Below, in pieces: positions 34,986 through 43,546 of a stretch of 64,000 nt of DNA. The notes below the pieces were generated by a model, which did no database searches, was not told where the DNA came from, and saw nothing but the letters and a program-made list of their open reading frames with translations. Position 1 is the first letter of the stretch. Every line of letters begins with the position of its first letter. The translations under genes were made by a program, and so were the position numbers. This DNA comes from Dyadobacter sp. Leaf189 (GTDB lineage Bacteria; Bacteroidota; Bacteroidia; Cytophagales; Spirosomataceae), in the NCBI RefSeq assembly GCF_001424405.1, contig NZ_LMPS01000007.1, positions 124,268-188,267 of the forward strand, given 5' to 3'.

Positions 34986-35966
34986 ATGATCAATATATCC
35001 CGTCGCCCGAGACGTAATAGAAAATCCGCAGGAATCAGGGATCTGGTTCAGGAAACGACACTTCAGGTTTCCGATTTCATTTACCCGATGTTTGTCCAGG
35101 AAGGCTCCAACCAAAAGGTGGAAGTCAAATCAATGCCCGGTATTTATCGGTTCTCTCTTGACAATTTGCTCGAAGAATTAAAGGAAGTAACGGATCTCGG
35201 AATCCGCGCCATCGACCTTTTTCCCAATTATCCCGAAAGTAAAAAAGACAAAGTTGCCTCGGAAAGTTACCGCGAGCATACCTTCTATCTGAAAGCGATC
35301 ACCGCAATCAAGGAGCGCTTTCCCGAGCTGGTGATTATGACCGACGTGGCAATGGACCCGTACAGTTCTGATGGTCACGACGGACTGGTTGAGAATGGCA
35401 AGATTTTGAATGATGCTACATTGGAAATTCTTGCCAACATGTCGCTCGCTCAGGCGAAAGCGGGCGCAGATATCCTTGGACCAAGTGATATGATGGACGG
35501 TCGGGTAGGTTATATCCGTCAGCACCTGGACTCGCACGGGTTTTCGGATGTGAGTATCATGTCGTATTCTGCCAAGTATGCGAGTGCATTCTATGGTCCG
35601 TTCCGCGATGCGCTTGAATCGGCACCTAAGTTCGGGGATAAGAAAACATATCAGATGAACCCGGCCAACAAGCGCGAGGCATTGCTGGAAGCGCAGCTTG
35701 ATTTCGCGGAAGGAGCGGATATGCTGATGGTAAAACCCGCGCTTTCTTATCTGGACATTATTCGTTTGCTCGATGAGAATTTTGATATTCCCATTGCGGC
35801 ATACAATGTTTCAGGTGAATACGCGATGATTAAGGCCGCTGCACAAAATGGCTGGCTGGACGGTGACCGCGCCATGATGGAAGTACTTACCAGTATCCGC
35901 CGCGCCGGTGCCAAATGCATTCTGACCTATTTTGCGAAGGAGGCAGCTGTGATTTTGAATGGGTAA
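34986..35966 (+). CDS. hemB: Delta-aminolevulinic acid dehydratase (porphobilinogen synthase) HemB
   Basis: Second common step of haem synthesis, joining two 5-aminolevulinate molecules. The 326-residue protein has RRPRRNRKSAGIRDLVQET near the N-terminus, the metal region MTDVAMDPYSSDGHDG that lacks the three cysteines of zinc enzymes (so probably a Mg-type enzyme), and the active-site lysine region MLMVKPALSYLDIIR. A repeat element occupies the usual ribosome-binding region. The operon for haem import is at the left of the window but not linked. Confidence 0.94.
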   Translation: MINISRRPRRNRKSAGIRDLVQETTLQVSDFIYPMFVQEGSNQKVEVKSMPGIYRFSLDNLLEELKEVTDLGIRAIDLFPNYPESKKDKVASESYREHTFYLKAITAIKERFPELVIMTDVAMDPYSSDGHDGLVENGKILNDATLEILANMSLAQAKAGADILGPSDMMDGRVGYIRQHLDSHGFSDVSIMSYSAKYASAFYGPFRDALESAPKFGDKKTYQMNPANKREALLEAQLDFAEGADMLMVKPALSYLDIIRLLDENFDIPIAAYNVSGEYAMIKAAAQNGWLDGDRAMMEVLTSIRRAGAKCILTYFAKEAAVILNG

Positions 35967-36042
35967 TATTCCTCAAGACCTTATCGGAAATTGTAAGGAT
36001 TATTTTACATTCAATTTCTTAAAACGATATCTGAAATTATAA

Positions 36043-37566
36043 ATGAATAAGTCATTCTTGCTGGCGCTTGCTTTAAGCTTACACTTCCAGCCTTCCTTCT
36101 CACAAAAGAAATCACCTGCATTACCTGAATTTCAGGTGAAGAAATCCGAAGTGGAGGCGCATATGCGGTTCCTGGCGGCGGATGAATTGATGGGGCGGCG
36201 GACTGCGGAAATGGGCAATCTTGTTGCTGCCCGTTACATTGCAGAGCAGTTCCGGAAGCTGGGCCTGAGTGCTGTGGCAGGTACAGGAACCAATAACAAC
36301 ACTTATTTCCAGAGTGTCCCTTTCGAGAAAATGGGAGCTTCTGCTCCCGGCGAAATCACTGCTGATGCGGAAATCATGAAGGCGGGACAGGACTGGATCC
36401 TGATGAACGGAGGAGAAACAAATCTCAAAGCGCCGGTTGTTTATGCCAGCTTTGGTCTTGAAAATGCAGCTAAAAGCTGGGACGATTACAAAGGCCTGGA
36501 TGTAAAAGGCAAGATCGTGCTCGTGGAAAGCGGCACGCCCGAGACTCAAACACCGGGCGAAATCATTGCGACATCTATCGCAAAAAGAAAGCTCGCCGCT
36601 GAGAAAGGTGCTGTAGCTGTTATTGAGCTATTCAATGCGCCCATTCCCTGGAACATTGTGCTGCGTAACTTTGCTGGCGAAAAGTTATCCCTTTCGGAAA
36701 GTGATAAAGGCTCTTTGTCCTCCATTCCGCACGCGTGGATAAATGGTAAGGAAGCAAAATTTGCCCGGGCATTGCGCGGAGCTAAAGAAATAGACTTTAA
36801 AACAGCCGGCCGGAAAACGCAGCAGGTCAATAGCTATAATGTAGTCGGTTTAATTCCAGGATCTGATCCGAAGCTGAAAGACGAGTATATATTGCTGTCA
36901 GCGCATTATGATCACGTGGGTGTAGGCAAGCAGGGTGGCCAGCCTTTCACAGCTGAGGACAGCATTTTCAATGGCGCGAGAGACAATGCATTCGGGACTG
37001 TGGCTCTGCTGACTGCGGCCGAGGCCTTGTCTAAAAATCCGCCGAAAAGATCAGTTTTGATCGTTGCACTGACAGGTGAAGAGATAGGTTTGCTGGGAAG
37101 TAAATACTACGCGTCGCATCCGCTGCTGCCTTTGAACAAATGCATATTCAACCTTAATTCTGACGGTGCAGGTTATAACGACACCACGATCGTGGCTGTA
37201 ATGGGCCTGGACCGCACAGGCGCACGCGCGGAAATTGAAACTGCGAGTAAAGCTTTCGGTTTGGGCGTTTTCGCAGACCCTTCGCCGGAACAAGGTCTTT
37301 TTGATAGATCGGACAATGTGAACTTTGCCAAAGAGGGAATTCCTGCACCTACTTTCACACCCGGCTTCAAGGAATTTAATGGTGATATCATGAAAAACTA
37401 TCACCAGGTTTCAGACAATCCCGAAACGGTCGACTTTAACTATCTTTTGAAATTTAGCCAGGCTTATACTTATACGACCCGCCTGATCGCCGACAGAAAA
37501 ACAGCTCCTCAATGGTCAGCTGGTGACAAATACGAACCTGCTGCCAAGAAGCTTTACGGTAAATAG
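36043..37566 (+). CDS. M28 family metallopeptidase, secreted
   Basis: Zinc aminopeptidase of 507 residues with a signal peptide (NKSFLLALALSLHFQPSFS). A PA-like inserted domain is at about residues 120-240. Zinc ligands appear in SAHYDHVG, GARDNAFGT, TGEEIGLLGS, LNSDGAGY and NYHQVSDNPE, the order of M28 enzymes. It likely acts in the periplasm or outside on peptides. It shares a bidirectional terminator with the convergent DPP-IV-like gene, so both are exported peptidases but separately transcribed. Confidence 0.88.
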   Translation: MNKSFLLALALSLHFQPSFSQKKSPALPEFQVKKSEVEAHMRFLAADELMGRRTAEMGNLVAARYIAEQFRKLGLSAVAGTGTNNNTYFQSVPFEKMGASAPGEITADAEIMKAGQDWILMNGGETNLKAPVVYASFGLENAAKSWDDYKGLDVKGKIVLVESGTPETQTPGEIIATSIAKRKLAAEKGAVAVIELFNAPIPWNIVLRNFAGEKLSLSESDKGSLSSIPHAWINGKEAKFARALRGAKEIDFKTAGRKTQQVNSYNVVGLIPGSDPKLKDEYILLSAHYDHVGVGKQGGQPFTAEDSIFNGARDNAFGTVALLTAAEALSKNPPKRSVLIVALTGEEIGLLGSKYYASHPLLPLNKCIFNLNSDGAGYNDTTIVAVMGLDRTGARAEIETASKAFGLGVFADPSPEQGLFDRSDNVNFAKEGIPAPTFTPGFKEFNGDIMKNYHQVSDNPETVDFNYLLKFSQAYTYTTRLIADRKTAPQWSAGDKYEPAAKKLYGK

Positions 37567-37584
37567 AAAAGAATCATAACCAAT

Positions 37585-37623
37585 AAAAAAGAGCTGGATC
37601 CAATGTGAATCCAGCTCTTTTTT
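37585..37623. terminator. Bidirectional terminator between two peptidase genes
   Basis: Long perfect hairpin with arms at 37585-37599 and 37609-37623 (AAAAAAGAGCTGGAT and its complement). The A-run on one side and T-run on the other let it stop transcription in both directions. Confidence 0.88.
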
Positions 37624-37641
37624 GTTGGTTATAACCTGAAT

Positions 37642-39822
37642 TTACTTTGCTCCCGGAGGGCAGTTCTTTTTCAGATAATCGGTGAATAAGCTTCTTAAAT
37701 GCGCTGAGGTACCCTGGCCTTCGCTGATGCTGTGTGAGCGGTTCGGGTATGGCATGAATTGGAATACCTTGTTTGCCCTGATCAGTTCGTTGACAAGCAT
37801 TTCAGCATTTTGATAATGCACATTATCGTCTCCCGTGCCGTGAATGTAAAGCAGGTTACCCTGTAGGTTTTTTGCGTAGGTTATCGGCGATCCTTTTACG
37901 AAATCCTCCCGGTTTTCTTGCGGGATGCCCATATACCGTTCCTGGTAGATGTTATCGTAAGTAAGCTGGTTTCCAACAGCGGCTACAGCGATACCTGTTT
38001 TAAAGTGCTGAGGATATTGGAAAAGCAGGTTTAAAGTAGAGGAACCCCCGCCGCTCCATCCGTGCACAGCTACTCTTGAAGTGTCAATGAATGCATATTT
38101 TTTGAACATTGCAGTAGCTGCTCCATCCATATCCTTGATGTTGATCGTCCCGATGTTCTTGTAAATGGCTTTTCTCCATTTCGCGCCCTTTGGAGAAGGT
38201 GTACCGCGGTTATCAATAGATGCATAAATGTAGCCGTCGTCTGCCATACTGCCGTTGTACAATCTGTTGCGGCCTGTTCCATAGGTATCTTTCACAGTAC
38301 TTGAAGCGGGTTCTCCGTACACGGTGAATACAATCGGGTACTTCTTGGAAGCGTCAAAATTGATTGGTTTCACGAGCCAGCCATCAATTTCCACACCTTC
38401 GTCCGTAGTTACCTTGAAAAATTCAATGTCCAGCTTGGCGGAATTGATCTTGCCTGCTGACTGTGCAATAGAATTCGCGGGATCAATGGAAGTGTGTTTC
38501 GGGAGCGAAATCCATTCGGTAAGCGGCGCAGTTTTCGCATTGGAAAAACGGTGCATTGCAAATTTCGCCAGGGGTGAAATTTCGTACACATGCGATCCCT
38601 GCTGATCTGCCGGCGTTATTCTCACTGGCTTGCCTTTTCCATCAAGCGTAGTTTTGTATAAATAGCTCTGCGTTGCATTGTCGGGAGAAGCAATGAAATA
38701 GTATGCATTGTTTTTCTCGTCGATTCTGACAGGATTGATCATATCAAAATTCCCAACCGTGATCAAAGTCTCCTTTTTACCGTCGCGACTTACGCGGTAA
38801 GTGTGGCGCCAGCCGTCTTTTTCACTTACCCACAAAAACTCCTTCCCATTGTTGATCCAGTCCCAGCCCATCGGGTCATTTTCCCAGCGGCTCTTGATAT
38901 CGATCCACGCCTCGTCTTTTTCAGTGTAAAAAGGCTTGGCAGATCCGTCGGTTGTATTGACGTAAAGCAGGGTACTTTCGTTTTGCTTGCGGTTAAGCTG
39001 CTGTATAACAAGCTCATTTGGCATACCCGACCATTCCATTCTGGGGACATAGGTGTTTTGCGGATCACCCGGAATGTTCATCCATTTAGTCTGGGAGCCA
39101 GCGATATCTACCACACCAATTTTGTAAGGCGAAGGTGTTTCTCCTACTTTCGGATACTCAACAGGTACATTGAAAGAGTAAATGGAATCTGTCGTATTGA
39201 TCATCAAAAAGTTGCGGATCTTGGTTGCATCCAGCTGCCAGTAAGCAATGGACTTGCTGTCGTCGCTCCACCGGAAGCCGTCGCGGCAATCAAATTCCTC
39301 TTCATATGCCCAATCGAAAGTACCATTGATCACACGATCAGTACCGTCTTTCGTCAGTTGCTTCACTTCTCCGCTCTGCAGATCCTCGGCATATACATTG
39401 TGCTTGCTTACATAGGCTACATGTTTTCCGTCTGGAGAGAACTTTCCAAACATCAGTGACGAAGCCGGCAAGCCTTTGCCAAGCTGTTTCAGAGTTTTGG
39501 CAGTAATATCAAAAACCCAGTAATCGCCGCGGGTATCATATCTCCACACTCTTTTGGAGTTGGTATAAATCAAAACCTTATCTCCTGACTTGCTCATCGT
39601 GTAGCTTCTGATTGGAAGAGGGCTGCCTCCTGCAGGAGTTATCTGCGCTTTTGAAACAATGACCTTGGGCGTATTCGCTGGCAAGGTTACTTCCACAATA
39701 TCGTTTTCACTTACATCGCGATAGCCACTTCCATCGGGAAGCCACTGAAAAGTATCGGGGATTTGGGCTGATAGTTGGAGAGAGATTATGGCGAATGCCA
39801 GAATCCTGATGACGTGCTTCAT
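37642..39822 (-). CDS. S9 family dipeptidyl peptidase IV-like enzyme, secreted
   Basis: A 726-residue serine peptidase with a signal peptide (KHVIRILAFAIISLQLSAQ), a beta-propeller N-terminal part (about residues 40-460) and an alpha/beta hydrolase domain. The propeller has FDWAYEEEFDCRDGFRWSDD, carrying the Glu pair that binds the substrate N-terminus in DPP-IV. The nucleophile elbow is VHGWSGGGS, the Asp likely in HGTGDDNVHYQN and the His in PNRSHSI. It would remove dipeptides after Pro or Ala in the periplasm. Confidence 0.87.
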   Translation of the reverse strand: MKHVIRILAFAIISLQLSAQIPDTFQWLPDGSGYRDVSENDIVEVTLPANTPKVIVSKAQITPAGGSPLPIRSYTMSKSGDKVLIYTNSKRVWRYDTRGDYWVFDITAKTLKQLGKGLPASSLMFGKFSPDGKHVAYVSKHNVYAEDLQSGEVKQLTKDGTDRVINGTFDWAYEEEFDCRDGFRWSDDSKSIAYWQLDATKIRNFLMINTTDSIYSFNVPVEYPKVGETPSPYKIGVVDIAGSQTKWMNIPGDPQNTYVPRMEWSGMPNELVIQQLNRKQNESTLLYVNTTDGSAKPFYTEKDEAWIDIKSRWENDPMGWDWINNGKEFLWVSEKDGWRHTYRVSRDGKKETLITVGNFDMINPVRIDEKNNAYYFIASPDNATQSYLYKTTLDGKGKPVRITPADQQGSHVYEISPLAKFAMHRFSNAKTAPLTEWISLPKHTSIDPANSIAQSAGKINSAKLDIEFFKVTTDEGVEIDGWLVKPINFDASKKYPIVFTVYGEPASSTVKDTYGTGRNRLYNGSMADDGYIYASIDNRGTPSPKGAKWRKAIYKNIGTINIKDMDGAATAMFKKYAFIDTSRVAVHGWSGGGSSTLNLLFQYPQHFKTGIAVAAVGNQLTYDNIYQERYMGIPQENREDFVKGSPITYAKNLQGNLLYIHGTGDDNVHYQNAEMLVNELIRANKVFQFMPYPNRSHSISEGQGTSAHLRSLFTDYLKKNCPPGAK

Positions 39823-39876
39823 GTTCGGCTTAAAAATTGGTAGAACAACTATTGTAATGCAATGTTAACATTTTCT

Positions 39877-40059
39877 TTATTCTTTTCCTTCCTCACTATC
39901 ATTGCTTTGCTTCTTGCTCCGGCGCTGTTTTTTCAGTGCCTCGCTGAGCAGGTATTCGATCTGACCATTTAAGCTACGAAAATCCTGCTGTGCCCAAACT
40001 TCGAGTTCTTTGAGCATATCAGGATTGATCCGTAAAACAAATGCCTTTTTTTCTGACAT
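39877..40059 (-). CDS. Small ribbon-helix-helix (Arc-like) protein
   Basis: A 60-residue protein with a ribbon-helix-helix fold: strand KKAFVLRINPDMLKELEVWA then helices RSLNGQIEYLLSEALKKQ, as in Arc-type DNA-binding proteins, and a charged tail. It starts one base after the SPFH gene stop, so it is translated with it. Either a transcription regulator of this operon or a protein that uses the fold for other contacts. Its short length is normal for the family. Confidence 0.75.
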   Translation of the reverse strand: MSEKKAFVLRINPDMLKELEVWAQQDFRSLNGQIEYLLSEALKKQRRSKKQSNDSEEGKE

Positions 40060-40060
40060 A

Positions 40061-40924
40061 TCAGGGGTACAAAGTGCCAGCGTTCAAAATAGGCGTCGCT
40101 GCCTTTTCACCGCATAATACTACCAATAAATTACTTACCATAGCGGCTTTCCGCTCCTCATCCAGCTCCACGATCTGCTTTTCAGACAGCATGGCGAGCG
40201 CCATATCCACCATTCCTACTGCGCCGTTTACGATCTGTCTGCGCGCGGCCACTACTGCGGAAGCTTGCTGTCTCTGCAGCATTGCGCCGGCAATTTCAGG
40301 CGCATAAGCCAGGTGACTAATCCGGGCTTCGAGGACTTCAATGCCCGCCCTGCTCAGCCGCTCCGTAAGCTCGCCTTCCAGCATTTCGTTGATTTTACCA
40401 CTTCCGTCGCGCAGGGTAACTTCCTGTGCTGCCAGGTCATCGTCTTCCATGCTGTCGTATGCATAAATGCCTGCCAGGTGGCGTACAGCCGCTTCCGATT
40501 GTATTTCCACGTACTTTACATAATCATCTACCTCAAAGCAGGCTTTCACTGTATCGCCTACGCGCCATACAACCACGGCAGCGATTTCAATGGGATTACC
40601 CAGCTTGTCGTTCACTTTCAGCTTCTGTCCATTCAGGTTACGCGCACGCAGGCTGATCTTCTTCTTCTTAAACAGCGGGTTGACCCAGCTTAGTCCATTC
40701 CGCTTGATCGTTCCCTGATAATCCCCGAAAAATGTGGCTACAACTGCTTCGTTCGGGTTGATTACTGTAAACCCGAGTATCAGAAAAAAGCCGGGAATAA
40801 ATAAAATTACGCCGGGAAGCGAGTTGTTCAATCCGGCCGAAAGGGCACCTCCTGCCAGCATCAGCAACAAGCCGAGGCCGAGCATCGTAGCCCCTGATTC
40901 AGTACCTAGTTCTTTTTCATTCAT
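40061..40924 (-). CDS. SPFH domain (stomatin/prohibitin-like) protein
   Basis: A 287-residue membrane protein. Two hydrophobic segments (about 12-31 and 35-55) precede an SPFH/Band 7 domain that begins INPNEAVVATFFGDYQGTIK and includes RHLAGIYAYDSMEDDD and LTERLSRAGIEVLEARISHLAYAPE. The C-terminal helix runs LQRQQASAVVAARRQIVNGAVGMVDMALA. SPFH proteins form oligomeric membrane microdomain scaffolds. The next gene encodes an RHH protein directly downstream, a pairing I recall from other Bacteroidota. Confidence 0.83.
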   Translation of the reverse strand: MNEKELGTESGATMLGLGLLLMLAGGALSAGLNNSLPGVILFIPGFFLILGFTVINPNEAVVATFFGDYQGTIKRNGLSWVNPLFKKKKISLRARNLNGQKLKVNDKLGNPIEIAAVVVWRVGDTVKACFEVDDYVKYVEIQSEAAVRHLAGIYAYDSMEDDDLAAQEVTLRDGSGKINEMLEGELTERLSRAGIEVLEARISHLAYAPEIAGAMLQRQQASAVVAARRQIVNGAVGMVDMALAMLSEKQIVELDEERKAAMVSNLLVVLCGEKAATPILNAGTLYP

Positions 40925-41002
40925 AGCCTTGAAGTTGATATTAAAATGATATCACAATATTATCAATTACCGGCTAAATGCATTACAATTCAGGATAAAA
41001 AA

Positions 41003-41033
41003 AATCCCAAAACACTTGAATGGTTTTGGGATT
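41003..41033 (-). terminator. Terminator of the TonB-domain gene
   Basis: Inverted repeat AATCCCAAAAC / GTTTTGGGATT (41003-41013 and 41023-41033), followed in the minus direction by a run of T. Confidence 0.82.
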
Positions 41034-41056
41034 GGATAAACGGTTTCCTGGTGAAA

Positions 41057-42505
41057 TCAATCCATCTGAAAATTGATAGGCACGTTATAACGAACCCGCA
41101 CCGGTTTGCCCCGCATTTCTCCCGGTACCCAGTGCCCGTCCATTTTCTTGACAACGCGCAGCGCTTCTTCATCAAGGCCAAAACCGGCGCTTTTTTCAAC
41201 TTTATATTCACACAAACTGCCGTCTTCACACACTACAAATGACAATTGCACCCTCCCAGTAACTCCACGACGGGAGGCTTCTGTTGGATATTTTATGTTC
41301 ATTCCAAGGAATCTGTAAAATGAATTAAGGCCACCTTTGAACTCAGGCTGGACCTGTGGCTCGGTATACTCGCTTTTTGCGCCGTCATGGTATGCTATTC
41401 CTTTTTGTAGCGTTCCATTTTCGTACAATTCCTCATAATGCAGGGTACTATCGGCCCACTTACCTGTCCATTTGCCAGTTTTGCCACCCGCTGTAATGCG
41501 GCCGTTTTCGGTGAGCCACTTTCCATTATAGGTTTTCTCGGTTATTGCCCAGGTACCTTCGCCGGCCTTGGTAAGCTGCGTTCCGTCCTTTTTCCATGCA
41601 TCGAGATATACAATTCTCGGAATTTCGGTTGGCTTGGCGCTCATGATTTCTGTCACGGATTTGATCTGGCCGTTTTCGTACCATTTTACTTCCGTTTTCA
41701 CGCTGTCGGTATATAGCTGCAATTCACGCACCATTCCATTCAGATCATACAATTTATGCAGGTAGGCTTTGTTGTTGGCGCCATACTCCGTGTATTCCAG
41801 CAAGCGTCCATTCATCTGAAATGTACCTTCCGCAGCGTGGCTGGCCATATTCTGGTCTCTCGCAGAAATGGAATACACTTGTATGGAATCGGTATTTGCA
41901 GGCAGGTAGTCAGACCTGAACCAGCCATTATTCCTGGCAAATGCAGCTGCACCCATTCGTTTCCATTTGTTCCCCTGGCGGTTTTCGTACACAACATCGC
42001 GCGCTACAAACCCTGTCTCGTCTACTGGCAGGATCTTCCTGTACTCGGCCTTGTTCGGGTCGGAAGAAGGAGCATATTTCCCGTCGTAGTATTCAACTAT
42101 CGCTTTGCTCGTACTGTCATATCCTGCCTGCGGCGCGATTTTGAAGGTCACCGGATAAGAAATGGACTGTCTTACCGGCTCACCTTTGACCGTAGCCGGT
42201 TTCCATGCCTGGTAGAGTTTGAAAACGCGGAGTGCTTCCTGGTTGCATAGTGAATCAATCCCGCGTGCTACCTCCACGTTGCTGACACTCCCGTCTGTCT
42301 CGACCACTGCTTTTACGTACACCCTTCCATTGATACCTTTGAAGGCGCTTTTAAATGGGACTTGCAGGTTGGTGTTGATAAACTGAGTCAACAATGGATT
42401 TCCGCCTGCGGGCTCGGCTACTTTTTCAACCTCATGAGGAAGGTGGATTTTTTGTGCAAATGCACCGAATGAACATGCGAGAAGAAGGGTAAAAAGTGCT
42501 CTCAT
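41057..42505 (-). CDS. Exported protein with two TonB C-terminal domains and central MORN-like repeats
   Basis: A 482-residue protein with a cleavable-looking signal peptide (RALFTLLLACSFGAFA) and no later membrane helix. A first TonB_C-like domain spans about 40-155 (GRVYVKAVVETDGSVSNVEV), a central part has YwqK/MORN-like units (EYYDGKYAP, WYENGQIKSVTE, LYENGTLQKGIAYHDG), and a second TonB_C domain fills the C-terminus (GRVQLSFVVCEDGSLCEYKV). True TonB has an N-terminal inner-membrane anchor, missing here, so energy coupling is unlikely unless the signal peptide is not cleaved. It could be a periplasmic binding or scaffold protein. Confidence 0.78.
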   Translation of the reverse strand: MRALFTLLLACSFGAFAQKIHLPHEVEKVAEPAGGNPLLTQFINTNLQVPFKSAFKGINGRVYVKAVVETDGSVSNVEVARGIDSLCNQEALRVFKLYQAWKPATVKGEPVRQSISYPVTFKIAPQAGYDSTSKAIVEYYDGKYAPSSDPNKAEYRKILPVDETGFVARDVVYENRQGNKWKRMGAAAFARNNGWFRSDYLPANTDSIQVYSISARDQNMASHAAEGTFQMNGRLLEYTEYGANNKAYLHKLYDLNGMVRELQLYTDSVKTEVKWYENGQIKSVTEIMSAKPTEIPRIVYLDAWKKDGTQLTKAGEGTWAITEKTYNGKWLTENGRITAGGKTGKWTGKWADSTLHYEELYENGTLQKGIAYHDGAKSEYTEPQVQPEFKGGLNSFYRFLGMNIKYPTEASRRGVTGRVQLSFVVCEDGSLCEYKVEKSAGFGLDEEALRVVKKMDGHWVPGEMRGKPVRVRYNVPINFQMD

Positions 42506-42681
42506 GGCTTGGTTTGTCGATTTTTTGAAATATAAATATCTGGGCTTTTTTCTTAAATAACCAATGGTGACGAGCAGAAATTGTGTATCGATATTTGTAG
42601 AAATAGTTTTTAGTATAAAACTTAACTCACTGATAAACTGCCAGTAACATCCAGGTAATATAAAATGAGAAGATTTGTATC

Positions 42682-43545
42682 ATGGGAGATACAACTCACT
42701 TTCGTACAATCATCATTTCTGATCTGCATTTAGGCGCCGGAGGTTCCAAAGCGGAGGAGGTGACAAACTTTTTGAAGAGCTATACCTGCAAAAAGTTAAT
42801 TCTGAATGGAGACATCATCGATGCGTGGCAGTTGAAAAAATATGGTGTATGGAAGCGAAAGCACACTATGTTCTTTAAAAGGGTGCTGAAAATGATTGAA
42901 GAGCACAAAACAAAGGTGATTTACATCCGAGGTAACCACGATGACTTCCTGGACCAGATCATTCCGCTGCGGCTCGGCAAGCACTTTCAGATCAGAAAAG
43001 ACTACATTCTAAACTCGGGTACCCAGCGTTTTTACGTTACCCACGGCGACGTTTTCGATTCCATTACGACGCATTTGAAATGGCTTGCGTACCTCGGTGA
43101 TATGGGGTACACATTTTTGCTTTGGGTCAATAAATTTTACAACAAATACCGTGAATGGAGAGGCCTGTCTTACTATTCACTTTCCCAGCGGATTAAACAA
43201 TCCGTAAAAATGGCGGTTAATTACATGACCGACTTTGAGGAAAAACTGACAGAGCTGGCGCGCTCCCGCAGCTGCGACGGCGTGATATGCGGGCACATTC
43301 ACCACCCTGCTATCCGCGAGATTGATGGGATCATGTATATGAATTCGGGTGATTGGGTCGAAACGCTCAGTGCATTGGTAGAGGATTTTGACGGAAACTG
43401 GAGTCTGCTGTATTACGATCAGCAGGAGGTTATTCAAAAGCCTGTAAAAACGAAAGCGAAGGTTATTACTGAGAACTTCACAGTTTCTGAGAAGCAGGTT
43501 GCATTCACGGGCTTGTTAACCGGCCGGAACCAACGCTATTTATAA
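42682..43545 (+). CDS. LpxH-like calcineurin phosphoesterase (UDP-2,3-diacylglucosamine diphosphatase candidate)
   Basis: Metallophosphoesterase of 287 residues with the full set of metal motifs: ISDLHLGAGGSK, LNGDIIDAWQ, RGNHDDFLDQII, VTHGDVFD and CGHIHHPAI. The order and length are close to LpxH, which splits UDP-2,3-diacylglucosamine in lipid A synthesis. It ends two bases before a MurG-like glycosyltransferase gene, which supports an envelope role. It could instead act on another pyrophosphate. Confidence 0.75.
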   Translation: MGDTTHFRTIIISDLHLGAGGSKAEEVTNFLKSYTCKKLILNGDIIDAWQLKKYGVWKRKHTMFFKRVLKMIEEHKTKVIYIRGNHDDFLDQIIPLRLGKHFQIRKDYILNSGTQRFYVTHGDVFDSITTHLKWLAYLGDMGYTFLLWVNKFYNKYREWRGLSYYSLSQRIKQSVKMAVNYMTDFEEKLTELARSRSCDGVICGHIHHPAIREIDGIMYMNSGDWVETLSALVEDFDGNWSLLYYDQQEVIQKPVKTKAKVITENFTVSEKQVAFTGLLTGRNQRYL

Positions 43546-43546
43546 T

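Noticed and set aside
38803..39459. 218-codon plus-strand frame inside the DPP-IV-like gene
   Set aside because: It is antisense to a conserved gene with intact motifs and has no recognisable family.
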